A stretch of DNA of 64,000 nt from Enterococcus larvae (GTDB lineage Bacteria > Bacillota > Bacilli > Lactobacillales > Enterococcaceae). The notes beneath the pieces were generated by a model. It was not told the origin of the DNA and did not search any database. It saw nothing but the letters and a program-made list of their open reading frames with translations. Shown here piece by piece: positions 48,307 to 56,711 of this stretch. The translations under genes and the position numbers were made by a program. Within the stretch, counting starts at the first letter, position 1, and the number at the start of each line of letters is the position of its first letter. The stretch lies in assembly GCF_017830045.1 (NCBI RefSeq), contig NZ_JAEDXU010000002.1:124001-188000 (forward strand), read 5' to 3'.

Positions 48307-49910
48307 TGGCACAACCTACAGAAGAGGAGTTACTGATTCTAAATTCGATTATCTACACAGAAGATTTTGCTGAAAACGCTCAAGGCCAGACGGTTTTAAC
48401 ATGGGCAAATACATTTGATTTGAACAGTATCAATAACGCCAATAAACCTGCTGAGATTTCTCGTGATGAATTTGCTAATATTATCACGACAATCAAAAAT
48501 AATCCGTCAGTTTATGGAAACATGAAAATAAATAATGTAGAAAATTCCCAATATGCGAATGAAAACGGCTCGCAGAGAATCACCAATGCTGCGATTTCTT
48601 ATGGTGATGAGTTGATCCTTGTTTATAAAGGAACAGCTGGAGATATGGAATGGCGTGATAATGGTGAAGGCGGCTACTATAATGTTGCTGATACTAAACA
48701 GCAGCAGGTTGCTTTAGATTATTTTGACGAGATGATGAGCAAGTACAACAAGAATGGTCAATACAATATTTATGTCAGTGGTCACTCGAAAGGTGGAAAC
48801 AAGGCACAGTATGTTGGCGTTCTTAGAGGAAATCTAATCAAGCATGTGTACGCTTTTGATGGTCAGGGTTTTAATCAGGCTTTTTTATTGAAATATAAGG
48901 ATTTGATCGAAAAAAACTGTGGGAAAATCACAAATATCAGTAATGAATTGGACTTTGTAAATATTTTGTTATTTCCAATTGCGGGAGATAGGCGATATAT
49001 TCAATCCACGACGAGCTGGGGAATCAGTGACGGCAGTTCTTTTGCTCTGAGTAAAAAAGATCAGGAAAAACTGCAGGAAATGGTGTTGAATGGTGCTGAT
49101 AGTGGAGAGATTCTTCTTATGCTGTTAAAAACGTATGGTGGGAGTATGTTGATGCATAAAGCCGGAGCTTGGCATTCACCGTACTCGATGTTTGCGGTTG
49201 GAAAAGAGGGGGTGCTTTCTTTAGATGCTGAGGTTGGTCAAAGTGAGTTGATGAGTGAGGTTCAAGGCTTGTTTGCTCATTATGCCAAGTATATGAGAAA
49301 AGAAGACTGGCGGTATCTCTGTTATACATTGATGTCAGTGATGCAGACAGGAGAGATTCCTTACGGTGATGATTATTCTGAGATGCCGGAGGGCTTTACT
49401 GATCGACTCATGGCATTGACGAAAGGCTATCTACAAAAGAAAAAAGGCGTGGATGGTCAGGATATATTCTGGTTGGTCAGTTCCCTCTTTGGGTATAATA
49501 TTCTTGGTCATGGTGTTGGTGCTTCTTTAGGTGTTGGGTATGAAATGGTAAGTGGAGATGGGTATACTGATACGACGCGTGATTTTACACAAGCAACCAA
49601 GGACCAGCTTTTAGCATTGGTTGAGGAAGTGGAGAGTGAACCATGGTGGGATGTGACGAAATGGGATGTCTTTTACCGCGTCGATAAATATCTGCTTGGA
49701 GGCGTTGATTTTCCTGCTAATAGTTCTGATTTGACTGATTATTATCGGAAGGTGATCGATATGCAGGGAACAAGTGCTTCTGAGATCCATCGCATATTCA
49801 ATGATGTGTATAGCACGGAATCATCCTTTGCTTCAAAGGCAGCACAGAGAAAAGCCGAGGCCCAAGACCTGCTTCAACTTTTAACAGAAATATCTGAAAG
49901 TTTTGCTTAA
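48306..49910 (+). CDS. Type VII-associated lipase toxin candidate (DUF2974-like, reverse domain order)
   Basis: Protein of 534 residues without signal peptide. The N-terminal ~300 residues form a lipase-like alpha/beta fold: ELILVYKGTAG, then the nucleophile elbow SGHSKGGNKAQY, AFDGQGFN and a late GAWHSPYSMF that can supply the catalytic His. The C-terminal ~230 residues are helical, ending in AAQRKAEAQDLLQLLTEISESF. This lipase-first, helical-targeting-last plan resembles S. aureus TslA. ATG at 48306 overlaps the lipoprotein stop behind AAGGAGG. Four small WXG100/DUF3130-like genes precede it. Secretion is inferred from context. Confidence 0.75.
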   Translation: MAQPTEEELLILNSIIYTEDFAENAQGQTVLTWANTFDLNSINNANKPAEISRDEFANIITTIKNNPSVYGNMKINNVENSQYANENGSQRITNAAISYGDELILVYKGTAGDMEWRDNGEGGYYNVADTKQQQVALDYFDEMMSKYNKNGQYNIYVSGHSKGGNKAQYVGVLRGNLIKHVYAFDGQGFNQAFLLKYKDLIEKNCGKITNISNELDFVNILLFPIAGDRRYIQSTTSWGISDGSSFALSKKDQEKLQEMVLNGADSGEILLMLLKTYGGSMLMHKAGAWHSPYSMFAVGKEGVLSLDAEVGQSELMSEVQGLFAHYAKYMRKEDWRYLCYTLMSVMQTGEIPYGDDYSEMPEGFTDRLMALTKGYLQKKKGVDGQDIFWLVSSLFGYNILGHGVGASLGVGYEMVSGDGYTDTTRDFTQATKDQLLALVEEVESEPWWDVTKWDVFYRVDKYLLGGVDFPANSSDLTDYYRKVIDMQGTSASEIHRIFNDVYSTESSFASKAAQRKAEAQDLLQLLTEISESFA

Positions 49911-49934
49911 TATAGGCAGTGCTTATCAAGGAAA

Positions 49935-49987
49935 AAAAGCTGTAAATATATCCGGATTGGAATCAGGATATATCACGGCTTTTTTAG
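49935..49987. terminator. Bidirectional terminator between the lipase gene and hisC
   Basis: AAAAAAGCTGTAAATATATCC pairs with GGATATATCACGGCTTTTTT. The A/T ends suit both convergent genes. Confidence 0.85.
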
Positions 49988-49992
49988 CAGCA

Positions 49993-51039
49993 TTATTTCA
50001 TGTACTGAGTGATTTTTTCGATGACTGCTTCCATTTCTTCTCGTGTTCCGATAGAGATACGCAGAAATTTGTTCAGACGCTCCGGCTTTGAAAAGTATCG
50101 GACGAAAATATTTTCAGAGGCTAGGTATTGATATAGCTCTTCCATGTTCAATTCATTATGTGTTGAAAGAATAAAATTGGTCTGAGAAGGGAGCGAGCGG
50201 AAGTCTAGGTCCGCCAATTTTTCACTAAACCAATCTCTTGTTATACAGATTTCATCTGTTATCTTTTGGTAATAGGCTTCATCTTCAACAGCCGCTGTTG
50301 CAAGCTGTTCTGCAAGTGTGTCAACTGAATATGGATTGAAGGAGGACTTGATGCTTTCTAGTACAGCAATATACTCAGGTGCACCGATAGCATAGCCCAC
50401 TCGAAGTCCAGCTAGAGATTGGGATTTTGACAACGTCCGAACGATAATCAGGTTCGGGTGCTGTTCTAGCAGCGGCAGCATTGATTCCTCGGCAAATTCC
50501 ACATAGGCTTCATCAACAATGACAATCACATCAGCGTGTTTTTGTAAAAATGAATGGATATTCTCGGCTGATTTGAAGAGTCCGGTTGGGGCATTTGGGT
50601 TGGCGATCACTATACCGCCATTTAGCTCTTCGTAATCAGAAAAATCAATGTCAAATGTGCTGTTTAAGGGGATTTCTTTAAACGGAATACGGAAAAGATC
50701 TGCCCAGACCTTGTAAAATCCATAAGTGATATCTGGAAAAAGGATAGGATCTTCACTGTTAAAAAATGCTAAAAAACTAAAGGCCAGTACTTCATCTGAG
50801 CCATTCCCAATCATCAGCTGTTCAGGATGTACATCATGTTTTCGGGCTAAAGCCTTTTTCAAAGCAAGATTATCTAGTGAGCTGTAACGTTTAAGCTGTT
50901 CACTATCAAAATTTTTCAACACATCCGCAACACTTGGTGAAGGCGGGTAGGGATTCTCATTTGTATTGATCTTGATCATTCCCGCAGTGCTTGGCTGAAT
51001 ACCGGGAATATAAGGTGCAATTTTTCTAATACCTTTCAT
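49993..51039 (-). CDS. hisC: Histidinol-phosphate aminotransferase
   Basis: PLP-dependent fold-type I enzyme of 348 residues. INTNENPYPPSPSV at the N-terminus, NPNAPTGLF, VIVDEAYVEFA and the PLP-lysine region RTLSKSQSLAGLRVGY are typical of HisC. No other his genes are here, so it may work as a general aromatic/histidinol-phosphate aminotransferase. I start at ATG 51039 (MKGIRKIAPYIPG); a longer frame to 51117 lacks a ribosome site. Confidence 0.92.
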   Translation of the reverse strand: MKGIRKIAPYIPGIQPSTAGMIKINTNENPYPPSPSVADVLKNFDSEQLKRYSSLDNLALKKALARKHDVHPEQLMIGNGSDEVLAFSFLAFFNSEDPILFPDITYGFYKVWADLFRIPFKEIPLNSTFDIDFSDYEELNGGIVIANPNAPTGLFKSAENIHSFLQKHADVIVIVDEAYVEFAEESMLPLLEQHPNLIIVRTLSKSQSLAGLRVGYAIGAPEYIAVLESIKSSFNPYSVDTLAEQLATAAVEDEAYYQKITDEICITRDWFSEKLADLDFRSLPSQTNFILSTHNELNMEELYQYLASENIFVRYFSKPERLNKFLRISIGTREEMEAVIEKITQYMK

Positions 51040-51117
51040 ACTAGTCCAGACCTTTCTTTGTCGATAATAGGTTTCGTACTTTCCTATAATAGTAGAGAAA
51101 GGAGATGTAAAAAGCAA

Positions 51118-51509
51118 GTGTAAAATGAGAAAATGAAGAGTGAATTCTCTTGTTTTTAAATAGTATTTTCATTTTTGACGAAATTATGATACGATAATGT
51201 CCAAGTAAATGAAGAGTCTCAGAAAGGGACAGTCCTATTTTTGGCTGTTTCTCATCAGGATACATAGCCTGAAAAAGATGGTAATGGCTTCTAACTTCTT
51301 TGTTATTGAGTTTGGACAAAGGTCACTTTTCGTATGATGAGTCTTTATTAAGGTCTATATGGTTGGAACGTTCAGTGATGAATGCTTTCAAAGATGGTTT
51401 AGTGTAGTGTTAATGTATAATTGATCATGAAATGACAGTGTCTGATAGATCGTCAAAGAATCGTACTGGTGATTTTTCAGATCGTTGGAATAGAATTGGA
51501 GGAATATGA
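51118..51509. other. Intergenic region between hisC and the class I aminotransferase gene
   Basis: This 390-bp gap separates two divergent aminotransferase genes. It contains a 92-codon minus-strand frame (51041-51319) that overlaps the hisC start and lacks a ribosome site. I see no T-box motif, terminator or convincing promoter pair. Confidence 0.5.
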
Positions 51510-52676
51510 ATGGATTTAACAAACCGTTTCAACAAACAAGTGTATAAAATTGCTGTTTCGATGATTCGCAAATTTGATGAGCAGGTATCAGCGATTCCCG
51601 ATATTTTGAAGCTGACATTGGGGGAGCCGGATTTCAACACGCCTGAGCATGTGAAAGAAGCTGGGCAAAGGGCAATCAAAGAAAACTTTTCCCATTATTC
51701 TGGAATGGCGGGACTGACAGATGTTCGAGAGGCTGCTGCTTATTTTATGAAAGAGAAGTATGGCGTATCTTATGATCCGACTTCTGAAGTTTTAGTAACG
51801 ATTGGTGCAACAGAAGCAATCTCGGCAAGTTTATTGGCGATGCTTGAAGCTGGCGATAAGGTATTACTGCCTGCACCGATTTATCCGGGATATGAACCAG
51901 TCATTACTTTAGCAGGGGCGATCCCTGTCTATATAGATACGACCGAAAACGGCTTTGTCTTGACACCTGAGATGCTTGAAGAAGCAATGGCTAAGCATGG
52001 TGATACTGTCAAGGCAGTGATCCTTAACTATCCAAGCAACCCAACAGGGGTGACTTATAATCGAGAAGAGGTTCAGGCAATTGCAGAGGTTCTGAAAAAA
52101 TATCCGGTTTTTGTTATCAGCGATGAAATATACAGTGAACTGACTTACGAGGAAGCCCATGTTTCACTTGCGGAATTTCTTCCTGAGCAGACGATCGTGA
52201 TCAATGGCTTGTCGAAATCCCATGCAATGACTGGTTGGCGAATTGGGTTTATTTTTGCAAATAAGCTGTTGACTCGTGAAATCATCAAAGTACATCAATA
52301 CCTTGTTACTGCAGCGTCAACGATTTCCCAAAAAGCAGCTGTTCGCGCTCTTGTTGAGGGGATCAATGATGGGGTCATCATGAGAGAGGAATACAAAAAA
52401 CGTCGGGATTTTGTTTATGAAAGTATGTCTGGCTTAGGCTTCGACATCGCCCGCCCAAATGGTGCTTTTTATATCTTTGCGAAAATTCCGAGTGGCTTTG
52501 AACAGGACTCAATGAAGTTCTGTCTAGAGCTTGCGAATAAGCAGGCATTGGCAATTATTCCGGGAATTGCCTTTGGTCCTGAAGCAGAGGGTTACGTGCG
52601 TATCAGCTATGCAGCCGATATGGAGCGCTTGGAGGAAGCGATGAAGCGTTTGACACTATTTATGGAAGCAAACTAA
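51510..52676 (+). CDS. Class I/II pyridoxal-phosphate aminotransferase
   Basis: Aminotransferase of 388 residues in the AspAT/PatA group. LTLGEPDFNTPEHV, NYPSNPTGVTYN, VISDEIYSELTY, the PLP-lysine motif INGLSKSHAMTGWRIG and the C-terminal arginine region YVRISYAAD are intact. In lactic acid bacteria close homologues act on aromatic or acetyl-diaminopimelate substrates; the exact one cannot be told. ATG after TTGGAGGAAT. Confidence 0.92.
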   Translation: MDLTNRFNKQVYKIAVSMIRKFDEQVSAIPDILKLTLGEPDFNTPEHVKEAGQRAIKENFSHYSGMAGLTDVREAAAYFMKEKYGVSYDPTSEVLVTIGATEAISASLLAMLEAGDKVLLPAPIYPGYEPVITLAGAIPVYIDTTENGFVLTPEMLEEAMAKHGDTVKAVILNYPSNPTGVTYNREEVQAIAEVLKKYPVFVISDEIYSELTYEEAHVSLAEFLPEQTIVINGLSKSHAMTGWRIGFIFANKLLTREIIKVHQYLVTAASTISQKAAVRALVEGINDGVIMREEYKKRRDFVYESMSGLGFDIARPNGAFYIFAKIPSGFEQDSMKFCLELANKQALAIIPGIAFGPEAEGYVRISYAADMERLEEAMKRLTLFMEAN

Positions 52677-52813
52677 GAAGAACTACTGAAATTATTCATA
52701 ATTTGAGGCGTTCGCTCAAAAGAATCAATAAAATCAAAGAGCTTTGGTTGCCTATTTTCTTGATTTTAGGTGTTCGAGGCTCTTTGTTTTGGAAACGAGG
52801 GCGAAACAGAATT

Positions 52814-52850
52814 TTTACACTTCTTTACCAATTATTTACAGGAATTTGGA
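52814..52850 (+). promoter_or_regulatory. PHO-box-like direct repeats upstream of pstS
   Basis: TTTACA (52814), TTTACC (52824), TTTACA (52835) and a weaker TTTGGA (52845) recur every 10-11 bp, matching the PhoP-binding pattern of TT-A-CA hexamers spaced by 4-5 bp. They lie about 60 bp upstream of the pstS start; TGATAA at 52869 may be the -10. Confidence 0.65.
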
Positions 52851-52910
52851 TCAGGCTTAACACTAGGTTGATAAACTGTGCTTGTAACTAATTATGAAGG
52901 AAGTGTTGAA

Positions 52911-53798
52911 ATGAAGAAAATGGTTTTGACAACATTAGTAGTCACAGTAGGAGTACTTTTAACTGGCTGCGGAAGCAGTTCAAACAGTAGTGAGGCTTCT
53001 GATAAGAAATCAAATGAACAAGTGAAAATAGTCGCTGTGGGATCAACCGCTTTGCAACCTCTTGTAGATGCAGCCAAGGATCAGTTCATTGCTGAAGAGC
53101 CGAACTATGCAATCTCTGTTCAAGGTGGCGGTAGCGGTACAGGCCTATCGCAAGTTGCTGATGGAGCAGTTACTATTGGAAATTCCGATGTTTTCGCAGA
53201 GGAAAAATCGGGTATTGATGCAGATAAATTAGTTGACCATAAGGTAGCAGTTGTAGGTATGGGACCAGTTGTTAACAAGGATGTAGGCGTGAAAGAAATT
53301 ACCAAATCTGAGTTGATCGATATCTTCACAGGGAAAATCACGAACTGGAAGGAGATCGGTGGAAAAGATCAGGCAATCGAAGTAATCAATCGTCCTGAAG
53401 GCAGCGGAACTAGAGCAACCTTTGAAAAATGGGGACTGGATGGAGCGACTTCAGTGAAATCGCAAGAACAGGATTCATCTGGAACCGTTCGTCAAATCGT
53501 TGCTCAAACACCTGGGGCAATCAGCTACCTGGCATTTTCTTATATGGATGATTCCACTGAAGCGTTGAGTGTGGATGGCGTGAAACCAACAGAGGAAAAT
53601 GTAGCAGATAATTCTTGGCCAATCTGGTCTTACGAGCATATGTACACAAATGGTGAACCAGATGCCGGAGTTAAGAAATTTTTAGACTACATTGTCAGTG
53701 ATGACGTTCAAAAAGGAATCGTCAAGGAACTGGGCTATTTACCAATCACAGAGATGAAAATCGAGCGAAGCGTAGATGGTACGGTAACGAATAACTAG
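52911..53798 (+). CDS. pstS: Phosphate ABC transporter substrate-binding lipoprotein
   Basis: Protein of 295 residues. Lipoprotein signal with VGVLLTGCG lipobox; the mature part has AVGSTALQPLV, GGGSGTGLSQV (phosphate P-loop), IGNSDVFAEE and RPEGSGTRATFEKW, all PstS hallmarks. No pstC, pstA or pstB follows; a terminator does. It is therefore an orphan copy, presumably partnering a Pst permease elsewhere. PHO-box-like repeats upstream and the phoPR genes 2 kb downstream indicate phosphate control. ATG at 52911 after GGAAG. Confidence 0.95.
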   Translation: MKKMVLTTLVVTVGVLLTGCGSSSNSSEASDKKSNEQVKIVAVGSTALQPLVDAAKDQFIAEEPNYAISVQGGGSGTGLSQVADGAVTIGNSDVFAEEKSGIDADKLVDHKVAVVGMGPVVNKDVGVKEITKSELIDIFTGKITNWKEIGGKDQAIEVINRPEGSGTRATFEKWGLDGATSVKSQEQDSSGTVRQIVAQTPGAISYLAFSYMDDSTEALSVDGVKPTEENVADNSWPIWSYEHMYTNGEPDAGVKKFLDYIVSDDVQKGIVKELGYLPITEMKIERSVDGTVTNN

Positions 53799-53833
53799 AA
53801 CTGCTAGAGTAAATAATAACAAAATCCTAAAAG

Positions 53834-53872
53834 AGACACATGGAAGTTCATCATTTCCGTGTGTTTTTTTGA
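53834..53872 (+). terminator. Terminator of pstS
   Basis: CACATGGAA pairs with TTTCCGTGTG around an eight-base loop and is followed by seven T. Confidence 0.85.
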
Positions 53873-53892
53873 TTAAAAAAGCTAGGCTCACA

Positions 53893-53980
53893 GAAAATAG
53901 ACAAATAGACAAATAGACAAATAGACAAATAGACAAATAGACAAATAGACAAATAGACAAATAGACAAATAAACAAATAG
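53893..53980. repeat. 8-bp tandem repeat, about ten units of ACAAATAG
   Basis: Ten consecutive ACAAATAG units (53901-53980); the ninth is ACAAATAA. A partial unit GAAAATAG precedes. The array lies between the pstS terminator and the DUF1963 gene, 78 bp before its start. A 73-codon minus-strand frame with repeating LSICLFVY is a by-product. Confidence 0.97.
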
Positions 53981-54057
53981 AAATTGAGAAATTTTGTCAG
54001 CCGTCTTTACACCCCATAGCTAAAAGGATAAGATTAAATAAAAAGAGGAGGAGAGTA

Positions 54058-54882
54058 ATGGAAGAGAAGCTGAAAGAATTATTGCCTGTTGAATGGCTAG
54101 AGCGATTTATAGAAACAAAGACGGAGTGTCTTAGACTATCCTGCAGCAATGAAGGAGAACTTGACTTGACGGCCAATAAGGCTGGTGGAATTGGTTATAT
54201 TCCATCCACTATGGATTATCCGAGAAATCCTGAAAATGGTGTTCCCTTATTCTTGCTGGCACAGCTCAATTTTTCTGAGCTGCCGGCGCTACCTGATTAT
54301 CCGGAAACAGGGATTTTAGCGTTTTATGTCGATTATGTTGATGATTTGATGGGGATGGATTTTGATTTACCAACAAAACAAACTGGTTTCAGAGTGTTGT
54401 TTTTCAAAGATTCTTCTGTACCCTCCTATACAAGAGAACAACAGCTTGAGCTTCAAGCAGAAATCAAGGATGAGCTGTATAAGGTCGTTGAAGGAGAATT
54501 CAAGTTGACTGCGAAAAAAGAAGCTCAATATGTCTGCAGCGACTGCTATGAATTCAAGAGATATTTTGGGAAGAATATGTATGATTGGGTCAATGATGTT
54601 TCGGATGACGATGAACAAAGAGAAAAAATCTATAACGGCTTATATGAAATCGCCATGGGCAGTAAAGTAGGAGGTTATCCTTATTTCACTCAGGAAGATC
54701 CCCGCATTTATGAGGAAACGACGAAATATGATACGCTTCTATTCCAACTTGATACTGAGAAGGTTGATGCAGATTGGCCAATCATGTGGGGAGATATGGG
54801 CGTTGGGAACTTTTTTATTAATAAGGAAGCATTGAAACAAAAAGATTTTACAGATATTCAGTATAATTGGGATTGTGGATAA
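54058..54882 (+). CDS. DUF1963/YwqG family protein
   Basis: Soluble acidic protein of 274 residues. SKAGGIGYIPSTMDYP-like start (here NKAGGIGYIPSTMDYPRN), LFLLAQLNFSELP, GILAFYVDY, SKVGGYPYFTQEDPR and WGDMGVGNFFINKEAL are the YwqG/DUF1963 signature stretches. Function is unknown; family members often appear in polymorphic-toxin or stress contexts. GAGGAGGAG ribosome site. An 8-bp tandem repeat lies directly upstream. Confidence 0.9.
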   Translation: MEEKLKELLPVEWLERFIETKTECLRLSCSNEGELDLTANKAGGIGYIPSTMDYPRNPENGVPLFLLAQLNFSELPALPDYPETGILAFYVDYVDDLMGMDFDLPTKQTGFRVLFFKDSSVPSYTREQQLELQAEIKDELYKVVEGEFKLTAKKEAQYVCSDCYEFKRYFGKNMYDWVNDVSDDDEQREKIYNGLYEIAMGSKVGGYPYFTQEDPRIYEETTKYDTLLFQLDTEKVDADWPIMWGDMGVGNFFINKEALKQKDFTDIQYNWDCG

Positions 54883-54894
54883 CACATAATAAAG

Positions 54895-54953
54895 AAAGAA
54901 CATCCTCTGGTCAAAAGTAGTTTCACTCACTTCTGACTGGAGGATGTTCTTTA
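54895..54953. terminator. Bidirectional terminator between the DUF1963 gene and phoR
   Basis: AAAGAACATCCTC pairs with GAGGATGTTCTTT; inner GGTCA-AAAGT/ACTT-TGACT extends the stem. It overlaps the phoR stop codon. Confidence 0.85.
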
Positions 54954-56711
54954 GTTTATAGGAATTCTAAGCGTGAAAGAAGAGCCGACACCAGGATAGC
55001 TTTCCAGAACCACTGTTCCACCTAAAATTTCTGAATAGTTTTGAACGATTGCAAGCCCCAGACCTGTTCCGCCTGAATAGCGTGCACGTGCTTTGTCTAC
55101 ACGATAAAAGCGTTCAAAAATTCGATTTTGATCTTCTAGAGGAATACCAATGCCATCATCTTTCACAGATAAAATCAATTCATGATTCTCCATTTCAAAA
55201 TCAACAGTAATATTACCCTCTGCTTTTGAATACTGGACAGCATTTTCAATCAGATTCTTGATGATTGGGTAAAACAACTCGTAAGCTGTGGAGATGATCA
55301 TTTCTTTATCTCCGTGTACAGATAGTGTCAGTTGTTTTTCATCCATCATTCTCTGATAAGAATGAACCACCTCGTTGATTAGCGGATATAAGGGAACCTG
55401 TTGTTTATCATAGGTATTTTTTGAATCTCTGGATAATAGGATGATTTCCTGGATCAGCCGCTGTAGTCGATAGGCGTCCTTTTGAATGATCCCTAAAAAT
55501 TGTGTGAGGGTCTCCGGATCATCCTTTGCTCCATCCAGCAATGTTTCTGTGAAGCCAATCAAGGAGGTGATTGGTGTTTTTAATTCGTGAGAGACATTAC
55601 CCACAAAATCCTTCTGCATTTTTTCAAGTCTGTGGACCTGTGTCAAGTCGTAAGCAACACCAAAGATTTGATGGTCGTTGAAATCATTGTTGAAATAATG
55701 CAAAGAAAGATCAACGATTCTTTCTTCTACATCTGAATGAAGTGTGATTTCCTGTTGAATAGAGATTTCTTCAGTGATTGCCTGATTGATCAGCTGAATC
55801 AGCAATGGATCGTTGATTGTCTGTTGGTAGCTTTCTGTTTGCGTTGGAACTGCATCAATTCCGAGAAACCTGCACATAACTGGGTTGATCAATTCAAGTG
55901 CACCATCTTTGTCTACAATAAAAATACCAATCATCAAATCATTCAGTAGGATGTGCAGCTGCTCTTCGGTTGAGAGATACGCTCGATAGGTTTCACTCAT
56001 TTGACTACTGAGCTCGTTGGCTGTCTCATACAGTTCATGCCACTCAGAAGATTGTTGAATGATTGATCGCCCTTTTTGCGGGTTTTGAATCAATCGTTTC
56101 AAGAAGGGAAGTACGGTAAGTAATGGTTTGTTTTTTTGACGAATCATCAAAAGTAGAAAAATCGTGATCACCAAAAACAACAACCCAAAGATGAAGAATA
56201 GAAAATTTCGAAAGGCAGAAATACTCCCTGAAAACTTACTAGCTTCTTCTGAAATTCGAAGGACGCCAATCAGCTTTCCGTTTACGTTTACAGGAATGGC
56301 TAGATATAATAAATCGACACCAAGTGTACCGCTTGTCCTGTGGTCGGAGCCGTATGCGGCACCGGCAAGAACGGCTTTTATTTCCGGCCGACCCTTTCGA
56401 GAATCCGATAGGTTTTCATCATCTGTGTCATAAAAAATGTCACCGTTACTATTAAGCAGGCTGATTCGTTCATCGTTCATGCCTACATAGTCCTGTATAA
56501 AATCTTGCTCTGTTTGTGTTAAGCTCTCCTGCTCAAAGGCAGTATCAGAAAGCTGTTCAGCAAGAAAATCAGCCTTTTTCTGCAAATAATTCTCTTGTTG
56601 ACTCAACAGTTCATTTCTAAAAAAGGAATTGACTGTAAACATACTGATAAAAAATAGGAACAGCATGATCAAGACCGTGATGAAGTATTCAAAACGTTGT
56701 CTGGTAATCAT
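54951..56711 (-). CDS. phoR: Sensor histidine kinase PhoR
   Basis: Membrane kinase of 586 residues. A first membrane segment (about 9-27), an extracytoplasmic sensor region (~30-160) and a second membrane segment (~165-188) are followed by a PAS domain (LMIGIFIVDKDGALELINPV). The HisKA box is NVSHELKTPITSLIGF; the ATPase domain has NLIENAVQYS, DDGIGIP and GGTGLGLAIV. Overlaps phoP by four bases. Context and architecture support a phosphate-starvation sensor, although a WalK-like role cannot be fully excluded. Confidence 0.88.
   Translation of the reverse strand: MITRQRFEYFITVLIMLFLFFISMFTVNSFFRNELLSQQENYLQKKADFLAEQLSDTAFEQESLTQTEQDFIQDYVGMNDERISLLNSNGDIFYDTDDENLSDSRKGRPEIKAVLAGAAYGSDHRTSGTLGVDLLYLAIPVNVNGKLIGVLRISEEASKFSGSISAFRNFLFFIFGLLFLVITIFLLLMIRQKNKPLLTVLPFLKRLIQNPQKGRSIIQQSSEWHELYETANELSSQMSETYRAYLSTEEQLHILLNDLMIGIFIVDKDGALELINPVMCRFLGIDAVPTQTESYQQTINDPLLIQLINQAITEEISIQQEITLHSDVEERIVDLSLHYFNNDFNDHQIFGVAYDLTQVHRLEKMQKDFVGNVSHELKTPITSLIGFTETLLDGAKDDPETLTQFLGIIQKDAYRLQRLIQEIILLSRDSKNTYDKQQVPLYPLINEVVHSYQRMMDEKQLTLSVHGDKEMIISTAYELFYPIIKNLIENAVQYSKAEGNITVDFEMENHELILSVKDDGIGIPLEDQNRIFERFYRVDKARARYSGGTGLGLAIVQNYSEILGGTVVLESYPGVGSSFTLRIPIN

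Noticed and set aside
45782-49910. Prophage or integrative element carrying the toxin cassette
   Set aside because: No integrase, transposase, tRNA target or flanking direct repeats were seen around the block.
51041-51319. 92-codon minus-strand ORF overlapping the hisC start
   Set aside because: No ribosome site or recognisable domain; it overlaps hisC in another frame and is better read as hisC leader.
51118-51509. T-box leader upstream of the aminotransferase gene
   Set aside because: The AGGGTGGNACCGCG core and a terminator/anti-terminator pair are absent.
52703-52891. 62-codon ORF upstream of pstS
   Set aside because: It spans the PHO-box-like repeats and a GCTCTTTG hairpin; no ribosome site or family.
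53739-53960. 73-codon minus-strand ORF with repeating LSICLFVY
   Set aside because: It is generated by the 8-bp tandem repeat and reads through the pstS terminator.
53893-53980. Possible CRISPR array
   Set aside because: The repeats are 8 bp and directly adjacent, with no spacers and no cas genes.
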